From contig DATGIN010000226.1 in assembly GCA_035295705.1 (NCBI GenBank), positions 1 to 7,815 of the forward strand: a stretch of DNA of 7,815 nucleotides, written 5' to 3'. The notes beneath the pieces were generated by a model that worked only from the letters and a program-made list of their open reading frames with translations, searched no databases and was not told the DNA's origin. This stretch comes from Poindextera sp035295705 (GTDB lineage Bacteria > Pseudomonadota > Alphaproteobacteria > Caulobacterales > Caulobacteraceae). Position numbers and translations under genes: made by a program. Shown here in pieces: positions 1-5,164 of this stretch (its first letter is position 1; each line of letters begins with the position of its first letter).

Positions 1-231
1 GAAGCTCATGCTGCGGCCGCTGAAGCCGCGCGACGCGCCGAACGCCGCCGCGTGGCCGCCGAAGCTCGGGCCGCCTCTGGCGCCGGCGAAGCCCGGAGAG
101 CCGCCGCGCGGGGCGCCGCCGAAGCCGGCCGGTCCGCCGCCGTGGGGCCCGGCCAGCGCAGGAACGCCCACGGCGCTCACCAGGGCCGCGCTTACCAGGG
201 CGGCTATGCATGTCTTCCAGCGGATACGCAT
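1..231 (-). CDS. Secreted glycine-rich protein, N-terminal fragment (runs off left edge)
   Basis: The minus strand is open from an ATG at 231 to the window edge, giving 77 complete codons and no stop. The first 27 residues look like a Sec signal peptide: Arg and Lys near the start (MRIRWK), a hydrophobic Ala/Leu/Val stretch, then PALA before GPHGGG, so signal peptidase I would probably cut after A27. The rest is Gly/Ala/Pro/Arg-rich with repeated short GFGG, RGG and FGG segments and looks low-complexity and disordered. A Shine-Dalgarno-like GGGAAGGA lies at 245-238, six bases from the ATG, which supports this start. The gene is divergent from the lipoprotein at 407. I do not recognise the family, and the missing C-terminus may hold the informative domain. 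The product is probably periplasmic or extracellular. The call as a real gene rests on the signal peptide and ribosome binding site, because composition alone could mislead in such GC-rich DNA. Confidence 0.68.
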   Translation of the reverse strand, partial: MRIRWKTCIAALVSAALVSAVGVPALAGPHGGGPAGFGGAPRGGSPGFAGARGGPSFGGHAAAFGASRGFSGRSMSF

Positions 232-302
232 CGGCAATCCTTCCCGCGCCCCCGCTCCGCGATCGATTGGAACGCCCAGCGCGGGGTTAGGCTCCCGATT
301 TC

Positions 303-354
303 CGCGCGTTTGTGATCGCCGGCTCGTGCATCCATCCGGACGTTCGCGCGTTTG
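303..354. repeat. 10-bp direct repeat in divergent intergenic region
   Basis: CGCGCGTTTG occurs at 303-312 and again at 345-354. The copies start 42 bp apart, close to four helical turns, so they would lie on the same DNA face. They sit between the divergent starts at 231 and 407. This could be a pair of regulator sites or chance in GC-rich DNA. Confidence 0.3.
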
Positions 355-358
355 CAGG

Positions 359-394
359 GCCGCCGTCATCGGGCGGCGAGGGGGCTGGCGCCCC
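359..394 (+). promoter_or_regulatory. Two tandem hairpins in the lipoprotein leader, next to the ribosome binding site
   Basis: Hairpin 1 pairs GCCGCC (359-364) with GGCGGC (372-377) around a 7-base loop. Hairpin 2 pairs GGGGC (381-385) with GCCCC (390-394) around the tetraloop TGGC. The ribosome binding site GAGGAG (395-400) begins right after the second stem, and the ATG is at 407. The arrangement could tune translation or protect the mRNA 5' end, but short GC stems are common in DNA of this composition. Confidence 0.35.
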
Positions 395-406
395 GAGGAG
401 CGCGTG

Positions 407-1078
407 ATGAAACCAACCTTTGCGATCGTCGGTGCGGGCGCCTTGCTGGCGGCCGCGGCCCTGATGTCCGGCTGCAGCCGAAGCGTGGCGGCGCAGAGCG
501 GCGGCCTGACCCTGACCGGCTCGAAATACTGTACGCCGTTCAAGAACGCGCCAGACTCGACCAGCGCCGCGGCGGTGAACGCCGCGCTGAACGATCCGGC
601 GAACGCCTTCGACGACTGCATCCACCGCTGGGGCTACACCCTCGCTCCGGCCCGCGATCCCGCCGACGTCGTCGCGCAAGCCGCGGTCGACGCGTGCGGA
701 CCGATCCTTTCGGCCTGGAACCAGCAGCTGACGGGACAGAGCGACGAGCCGACCAGCTATCGCGGGCGTAGCTCGCGACAGCAGATGCAGGCGCCCAGTC
801 CGGCTCAGCAGCAGATCCGCCAGGCGGAGGCGAAGGCGCTCTTCTACGTCGTGCAGGCGCGCGCCGCCGGCTGCTCCGCGCCGCCAGCGAACACGCTGCT
901 CGCGGTCAACACCCTCAACCCCGCCAACGGGAACACGAACAACGGGTACAACGACGGCGCCAATCCGAACAACGGCAACCCCTACAACAACGGCAGCAAC
1001 GGCAATCCGAACAACGGCAATCCGTACAACAACCCGAACAACGGAACTCCGAACGCCAACGGCTACAACGGCGGCTGA
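407..1078 (+). CDS. Putative lipoprotein with Asn/Gly/Pro-rich repeat tail
   Basis: This is a 223-residue exported protein of unknown function. The first 22 residues form a hydrophobic signal sequence ending in LMSGC, so C23 is a likely lipidation site for signal peptidase II. Met at -3 is less usual than Leu, so a plain Sec signal is the alternative. Residues 40-160 form an apparently folded region with four more cysteines (C42, C71, C97, C156), enough for two disulfides in the periplasm, and a Gln-rich stretch around 125-139. From about residue 165 the protein is almost only Asn, Gly, Pro and Tyr, with the decapeptide NPNNGNPYNN twice (186-195 and 200-209). The start is ATG 407 with GAGGAG six bases upstream. 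The frame is open upstream to position 8, but that extension overlaps the divergent gene and lacks a secretion signal. I do not recognise a named family; the middle region looks like a conserved hypothetical domain. Confidence 0.8.
   Translation: MKPTFAIVGAGALLAAAALMSGCSRSVAAQSGGLTLTGSKYCTPFKNAPDSTSAAAVNAALNDPANAFDDCIHRWGYTLAPARDPADVVAQAAVDACGPILSAWNQQLTGQSDEPTSYRGRSSRQQMQAPSPAQQQIRQAEAKALFYVVQARAAGCSAPPANTLLAVNTLNPANGNTNNGYNDGANPNNGNPYNNGSNGNPNNGNPYNNPNNGTPNANGYNGG
962..1033 (+). repeat. Two imperfect 30-bp copies, 42-bp period, in the lipoprotein tail
   Basis: Copies at 962-991 and 1004-1033 both encode NPNNGNPYNN and differ at only a few, synonymous, positions. The 12-base spacer encodes GSNG, so the full unit is 14 codons. 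A third, degraded piece (PNNGTPN) follows. The in-frame period and synonymous differences suggest duplication kept at protein level. Confidence 0.75.
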
Positions 1079-1097
1079 GCGCCGCCGTCAGCCGCCG
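1069..1097. terminator. Perfect 10-bp inverted repeat spanning two convergent stop codons; candidate bidirectional terminator
   Basis: CGGCGGCTGA (1069-1078) is the exact reverse complement of TCAGCCGCCG (1088-1097), with a 9-base loop between. Each arm contains the last Gly codons and TGA stop of one gene: the lipoprotein on plus and the MoaD-like gene on minus. An alternative 7-bp stem, CGGCGGC (1069-1075) with GCCGCCG (1081-1087), would compete with it. No T-run follows on either strand, so this is not a classic intrinsic terminator. It may aid termination or block 3' exonucleases on both transcripts. Confidence 0.4.
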
Positions 1098-1336
1098 CCG
1101 ATCTTGGGGATGAGAAAGACCTCGCTGTCGGGGCGCAGCGCCGCGGCGTAGGCGTCCTGGTGGATCTCGCCGTCGATCGCGATCGCCATGCGGCGATCGA
1201 TGAACTCGCCGAAACCGGGAAAGCGGTCGTCGAGCTCGATGATCATGCGGCGCACGGTGTCGGCGGCGACGTCGAACTCGCCGGCGCCGCCGGTGAACTC
1301 TCGGCCCTGCGCCCCGGTGATGACCACGTGCGGCAT
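1088..1336 (-). CDS. MoaD/ThiS-family ubiquitin-like sulfur carrier protein
   Basis: This 82-residue protein ends in IPKIGGG. A C-terminal Gly-Gly is the hallmark of MoaD/ThiS carriers, where an E1-like enzyme adenylates it and converts it to a thiocarboxylate that donates sulfur, for example to the molybdopterin dithiolene. Length and layout fit a beta-grasp fold: strand VVITG near 3-7, helix around 25-40 (TVRRMIIELDDRFPG), strand MAIAIDG near 50-56, and the common phrase LRPDSEVFLIP before the tail. The ATG at 1336 follows AGGAAGGA (1355-1348) by 11 bases. The frame continues upstream into the hydroxylase gene, but those residues are not family-like. It lies 31 bp after the Mo subunit stop and is the likely last gene of that operon. 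It could be a general molybdopterin synthase small subunit, a paralogue serving this enzyme, or a carrier for another pathway. No MoaE partner or E1 enzyme is in the window. Confidence 0.83.
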   Translation of the reverse strand: MPHVVITGAQGREFTGGAGEFDVAADTVRRMIIELDDRFPGFGEFIDRRMAIAIDGEIHQDAYAAALRPDSEVFLIPKIGGG

Positions 1337-1367
1337 CGGCCGCGCCGTCCTTCCTGCTCCGGCTACG

Positions 1368-3650
1368 CTATCCCTGGGCGTCGAGCGCCGCGCGGATTTT
1401 CGGCGGCGACATCGGCAGCTCGTGGAAGCGCACGCCAAGCGCGCTCCTGACCGCGTTGGCCACGGCGGCCAGCGGCGGAACGATCGGCACCTCGCCGACG
1501 CCCTTGGCTCCGAAGGGATGGCGCGGGTTCGGCGCGGTCTCGATCATGATCGCGTCGATCATCGGCAGGTCGGAGGCCACCGGAACGCGGTAGTCGAGGA
1601 AGCCCGGATTCTCCATCCGGCCGTCCTTGTCGTAGATGTACTCCTCGTTCAGCGCCCAGCCGACGCCTTGCGCGACGCCGCCCTGGATCTGGCCCTCGAC
1701 GTACGAGGGGTGGATGGCCCGGCCGACGTCCTGCGCCGCCGTGTAGCGCACGATCTTCACGTGCCCGGTCTCGCGATCGATCTCGACGTCGCACAAATGC
1801 ACGGCGAAGCCGGGGCCGGCGCCCTGGGCCGTCAGCGACACCTCGCCGCTGATCGGGCCGCCGGTTCGCCCGGAGCGGGCGGCGAGCTGCTTCAGCGTCA
1901 GCGGCTTCACGTCCTTGGCCGGGTCCAGGCAGACCGCCTGGCCGTTCTCCCAAGCGACGTTCTCGACGGCGGTGTCCCAGGTCAGCGCGGCTCTGCGCCT
2001 CAGATCCTCGACCACCTTTTCCGCCGCGCGGGTTACGGCCATGCCGGTCGCGAACGTCACGCGGCTGCCGCCGGTCAGGCCGGAGAAGCCGATCGCGGTC
2101 GTGTCGCCGACCACCGGGCGGACCTGTTCGACGGGCAGGCCAAGCACTTCGGCGGCCATCATCGCCATCGAGGCGCGGCTGCCGCCGATGTCGGGGTTGG
2201 CGGTCACCACCACGGCGCTGCCGTCGTCGTTGATATGCACAGCGCCGGAGGACTCGCCGCCGATGTTGAACCAGAAGCCGACCGCCAGGCCGCGTCCCTG
2301 GTTCGGACCGAGCGGCGCTGCGTAGTGCTCGCTCTTGCGGATGGCTTCCAGCGTGTCGAGGTAGGCGATCGAGTTGTAGGTCGGCCCGTAGACCGCCTGC
2401 ATGCCGCTGGCGACGCCGTTCTTCACGCGGATGTCGATGGGATCCATCTCGAGCTTCAGCGCCAGCTCGTCGATGGCGCTCTCGACGCCGAACGCCGAGA
2501 TCGGCGCGCCGGGAGCTCGGTAGGCCGCAACCTTCGGCGTGTTGGTGACCACGTCGTAGCCGGTGATCGCGACGTTGGGGATGTTGTAGCAGGCCATCGC
2601 GGTCATCGAGCCGGCCCCGACCGGCGAGCCCGCGAAGGCGCCGGCCTGGTACTTCAGCACGATGTCGGCGGCGGTGATCGTTCCGTCGCGCTTGGCGCCC
2701 AGCTTCACCTCGATCACCGCGCCCGAGGTCGGCCCCGTGGCGCGGAACACCTCCTCGCGGCTCATCACCATCTTCACCGGCCGTCCGGACAGGCGCGACA
2801 GCGCCAGCGCCAGCGGCTCGAGGTAGACCGTGGTCTTGCCGCCGAACCCCCCGCCGATCTCGGCCGGGATGACGCGGATGTTGGCCGCTTCGAGGTCCAA
2901 CAGCTTGGAGCAGTAGGTGCGGACCATGAACTGGCCCTGGCTCGAGCTCCACACGGTGCTCTGCCCGTCCTCGCTGAACGAGGCGAGGCACGCGTGCGGC
3001 TCGATATAGCCCTGGTGCACGCCCTTGGTGACGTAGCGGCCCTCGACGACGACGTCGGCTTCGGCGAAGCCGGCCTCGAGGTCGCCGCGGCCGAGCTTGT
3101 TCACGCGCGAGATGTTCGAGGGCTTGGACGACGCCTCCGGCAGCCCCTGGGTGAACATTCTCTCGTGCAGCACCGGCGCGTCCGGCGCCATCGCCGCCTC
3201 GACATCGATGACGTGCGGCAGCGGTTCGTACTTCACCTCGATCAGGTCGAGGGCCGCCTCCGCGATCACCGGCGAGATCGCCGCCACCGCCGCCACGGCG
3301 TGCCCCTCGTAGAGCGCCTTGCCGCGCGCCATGACGTTCAGCGAAAGGTCGCGCAGATCGCCGCCGCCTTCACCGGCCTCGTACTCCTCGGAGGCGAGGT
3401 TCGGCAGGTCTGCCGCCGTGATCACCGCTTTGACCCCCGCCAGCGCGCGCGCTTTCTTGGTGTCGATCGAGACGATGCGCGCGTGCGCGTGGGGGCTGCG
3501 CTTGATGCGGCCGAACAGCATGCCGGGCATGACGTAGTCGGCGCCGTACTGGGCGCGGCCGGTCACCTTGTCGACGCCGTCCGGTCGGATCGGGCGCGTG
3601 CCGACGACCTTCAACTCTGCTGCGGCGGGCTTTTCCAGAACTCCAGTCAT
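1368..3650 (-). CDS. Xanthine dehydrogenase/CoxL-family molybdenum-cofactor-binding subunit
   Basis: At 760 residues this is the usual length of the catalytic subunit of three-subunit molybdenum hydroxylases, which insert a water-derived oxygen into C-H bonds, commonly of heterocycles or aldehydes. Residues about 25-145 form the a/b hammerhead domain (VTGRAQYGAD near 29-38). Two Moco-binding domains follow, with GGGFGGK at 266-272, the active-site loop AYRAPGAP at 376-383, VGRAIHP at 642-648, QGVAQG-type glycine motifs near 657-662, and GAKGVGE near 714-720. E720 matches the catalytic Glu that activates the Mo-bound water in this superfamily. The loop is not the AYRCSFR type of form I CO dehydrogenase, so CO oxidation is unlikely. 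The ATG at 3650 has GGAGAG (3663-3658) seven bases upstream and lies 2 bp after the iron-sulfur subunit stop, implying translational coupling. No signal peptide is present, so the enzyme is cytoplasmic. The substrate is unknown. Confidence 0.95.
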   Translation of the reverse strand: MTGVLEKPAAAELKVVGTRPIRPDGVDKVTGRAQYGADYVMPGMLFGRIKRSPHAHARIVSIDTKKARALAGVKAVITAADLPNLASEEYEAGEGGGDLRDLSLNVMARGKALYEGHAVAAVAAISPVIAEAALDLIEVKYEPLPHVIDVEAAMAPDAPVLHERMFTQGLPEASSKPSNISRVNKLGRGDLEAGFAEADVVVEGRYVTKGVHQGYIEPHACLASFSEDGQSTVWSSSQGQFMVRTYCSKLLDLEAANIRVIPAEIGGGFGGKTTVYLEPLALALSRLSGRPVKMVMSREEVFRATGPTSGAVIEVKLGAKRDGTITAADIVLKYQAGAFAGSPVGAGSMTAMACYNIPNVAITGYDVVTNTPKVAAYRAPGAPISAFGVESAIDELALKLEMDPIDIRVKNGVASGMQAVYGPTYNSIAYLDTLEAIRKSEHYAAPLGPNQGRGLAVGFWFNIGGESSGAVHINDDGSAVVVTANPDIGGSRASMAMMAAEVLGLPVEQVRPVVGDTTAIGFSGLTGGSRVTFATGMAVTRAAEKVVEDLRRRAALTWDTAVENVAWENGQAVCLDPAKDVKPLTLKQLAARSGRTGGPISGEVSLTAQGAGPGFAVHLCDVEIDRETGHVKIVRYTAAQDVGRAIHPSYVEGQIQGGVAQGVGWALNEEYIYDKDGRMENPGFLDYRVPVASDLPMIDAIMIETAPNPRHPFGAKGVGEVPIVPPLAAVANAVRSALGVRFHELPMSPPKIRAALDAQG

Positions 3651-3652
3651 GT

Positions 3653-4138
3653 TCAGGCTCTCCGGACCTGTCTTAAGTCGGCGGCGGCGTCCATCACCGC
3701 CCGCACGACCTTGTCGTAGCCGGTGCAGCGGCAGAGGTTGCCGGCGAGGTAGTAGCGGACTTCGGTTTCGCTGGGATCGGGGTTTTCGGCCAGAAGCGCC
3801 TTCGCCGCGACCAGAATGCCGGGGGTGCAGAAGCCGCATTGCAGAGCCGCATGCTCGAGGAACTTCTGCTGCAGCGGGTGCAAGGCGCCGCCTTGCGCCA
3901 TCCCCTCGATGGTTTCGATGCGGCGCCCTTCCGCCTCCGGCGCCAGCATCAGGCAAGCGCAAACCAGGCGGCCGTCGACGATGACGCTGCACGCGCCGCA
4001 GTCGCCGGAGCCGCAGCCTTCCTTGGCGCCGGTCAGGCCCAGGTGGTCGCGCAGCGCGTCCAGCAGCGTGGTCGACGGGTCGGTCAGGAACTCGACCGGG
4101 TCGTCGTTGACGACCGTGGTGACGTGGGTCTTGCTCAT
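3653..4138 (-). CDS. Molybdenum hydroxylase small subunit with two [2Fe-2S] clusters (CoxS/XdhC-type)
   Basis: This 161-residue electron-transfer subunit passes electrons from the Mo centre to FAD. The N-terminal plant-ferredoxin-like domain has C42, C47, C50 and C62 in the CX4CX2CX11C pattern (GCGSGDCGAC at 41-50). The C-terminal helical domain has C101 and C104 (CGFCTPG) and C136 and C138 (CRCTGY), which hold the second cluster. All eight ligands are present and the length is normal. The ATG at 4138 follows GAAGGA at 4148-4143; that Shine-Dalgarno overlaps the stop codon of the FAD gene, 9 bp upstream. The gene is the middle of the FAD, iron-sulfur, Mo-subunit order typical of coxMSL-type operons. 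No Tat or Sec signal is seen, which fits the cytoplasmic branch rather than a periplasmic aldehyde oxidoreductase. Confidence 0.96.
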   Translation of the reverse strand: MSKTHVTTVVNDDPVEFLTDPSTTLLDALRDHLGLTGAKEGCGSGDCGACSVIVDGRLVCACLMLAPEAEGRRIETIEGMAQGGALHPLQQKFLEHAALQCGFCTPGILVAAKALLAENPDPSETEVRYYLAGNLCRCTGYDKVVRAVMDAAADLRQVRRA

Positions 4139-4147
4139 ATTTTCCTT

Positions 4148-5017
4148 CTAGCGCGCCTTCGCCCGCTCATAGGCGATGCCGGCGGCGCGCCGGGCGAGAA
4201 CGCCTGCAATCTTGATCCGATAGTCCACGGTGCCGCGCTTGTCGTCGATCGGCTTCGCCGCCGCGCGCGCCGCCGCGTCGAGCGCCGCCAGCGCCGCCTC
4301 GTCGAGCTTTGTCCCGATGATCGCCTTGGCGGCGTCCGGAACCAAGATCACGGTCGGCGCGACGGCGCCCAGCGCCACCCGCGCGTCGGTGATCGTCCCG
4401 CCGGCGTCGAGCGTGAGGTTCACGCCGGCGCCCACGACCGCGATGTCCATCTCCGTGCGCGGAATGAGGCGCAGGTAGGCGTCCGCGGCGTGCGGCGGCC
4501 GCGCGGGCAGCTTGATCTCGGCCACGAACTCGTCCGGCGCGAGCGAGGTGGACCCGGGGCCGGTCGGCACCTGCTCGACCGGAACCTCGCGCCGGCCCTT
4601 GGACCCGACGACCACGGCGGTTGCGCCGGCCGCCACCATCGCCGGCACGCTGTCCGCCGCCGGCGAGGCGTTGCACAGATTGCCGGCCAGCGTCGCGCGG
4701 CCCTGGATCTGGGTCGAGCCGATCAGGTTCGCGCCCTCGACGACGCCGGGCCAGGCGGCGGCGAGCGCCGTATGCTCGCCGAGCAGCGCGCCCGGGGTTG
4801 CGGCGCCGATCGAAAAGCCGCCGCCTTCCTCGCGGATGCCGATCATGCCCGGTATGCGCTTCAGGTCGACGATCGCCTTCGGCCGCGCGCGTCCGGACTT
4901 CATCTGCACCAGAAGGTCGGTGCCGCCGCCCAGCGGACGGCCGCCGCCGCCCGCCGCAGCCAGGGCGCGCACGGCGTCCTCCACGGTCGTCGGCGCTACG
5001 AAATCGAGTTCAGGCAA
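4148..5017 (-). CDS. FAD-binding subunit of molybdenum hydroxylase (CoxM/XDH medium type)
   Basis: This 289-residue subunit of the VAO/PCMH FAD-binding fold accepts electrons from the iron-sulfur subunit and hands them to the final acceptor. Two family FAD motifs are clear: LGGGTDL at 29-35 and TLAGNLCNASPAADS at 109-123. The C-terminal domain has the usual YLRLIPRTEMDIAVVG phrase (181-196). No extra cysteine-rich loop is present, unlike the [4Fe-4S]-bearing subunit of 4-hydroxybenzoyl-CoA reductase. The start is a TTG at 5017: it gives the expected PELDFVAP opening and follows GGGAGGT (5027-5021). An in-frame TTG at 5047 would add ten residues that do not resemble the family and would bury this ribosome binding site. 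It is the first gene of the operon, divergent from the M81 gene. Confidence 0.93.
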   Translation of the reverse strand: MPELDFVAPTTVEDAVRALAAAGGGGRPLGGGTDLLVQMKSGRARPKAIVDLKRIPGMIGIREEGGGFSIGAATPGALLGEHTALAAAWPGVVEGANLIGSTQIQGRATLAGNLCNASPAADSVPAMVAAGATAVVVGSKGRREVPVEQVPTGPGSTSLAPDEFVAEIKLPARPPHAADAYLRLIPRTEMDIAVVGAGVNLTLDAGGTITDARVALGAVAPTVILVPDAAKAIIGTKLDEAALAALDAAARAAAKPIDDKRGTVDYRIKIAGVLARRAAGIAYERAKAR

Positions 5018-5027
5018 GGGACCTCCC
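5015..5027 (-). promoter_or_regulatory. Ribosome binding site that fixes a TTG start
   Basis: GGGAGGT (5027-5021) is followed, after CCC, by TTG (5017-5015). The spacing is short, but this is the strongest Shine-Dalgarno near the expected N-terminus and no ATG or GTG lies close by. It implies a weak-codon start for the first gene of the hydroxylase operon. Confidence 0.6.
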
Positions 5028-5046
5028 GACGTCCAACACAGCCCCA

Positions 5047-5075
5047 ACGATGGGCGGCCGGCCCTGCCCGGTCAA
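5047..5075 (-). promoter_or_regulatory. Candidate promoter of the hydroxylase operon
   Basis: On the minus strand TTGACC (5075-5070) is a good -35 box. A 17-base spacer is followed by CATCGT (5052-5047), which matches only half of the -10 consensus. Transcription would begin near 5040, leaving a leader of roughly 20-25 bases before the TTG. The spacer contains the palindrome GGCCGGCC (5056-5063), where a regulator could bind. This is read from consensus only. Confidence 0.35.
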
Positions 5076-5164
5076 GGCGCGATGGCCGTTCCGCGACGTC
5101 ATCTGGAGAGATCGCCCGTGCGACGTGCTAGGTCGAAGCAAGTCACGGACAACGGAGTTTGTGC

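Noticed and set aside
310..338. Promoter for the lipoprotein (TTGTGA with CATCCG 17 bases downstream)
   Set aside because: The -10 box matches too poorly and no other support exists.
8..406. N-terminal extension of the lipoprotein frame by 133 codons
   Set aside because: It overlaps the divergent secreted protein, is Pro/Ala/Arg-rich, and would hide the signal sequence and lipobox. ATG 407 has a good ribosome binding site.
1337..1438. Extended start of the MoaD-like protein inside the Mo subunit gene
   Set aside because: The extra 34 residues are Arg/Ser-rich and unlike the family. The ATG at 1336 gives a standard-length protein.
1188..3719. Open frame of 843 codons on the plus strand, antisense to the hydroxylase Mo subunit
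   Set aside because: It is rich in Arg, His, Asp and Ala with no recognisable domain. It mirrors the codon pattern of the real minus-strand gene, as expected in high-GC DNA with few stops.
1368..5017. Aerobic CO dehydrogenase (coxMSL) identity
   Set aside because: Gene order fits, but the Mo subunit lacks the AYRCSFR loop of form I enzymes, so only the superfamily is called.
3839..5131. Open frame of 430 codons on the plus strand, opposite the iron-sulfur and FAD genes
   Set aside because: It is antisense to two genes with complete cofactor motifs and is itself Arg/Ala-rich with no domain.
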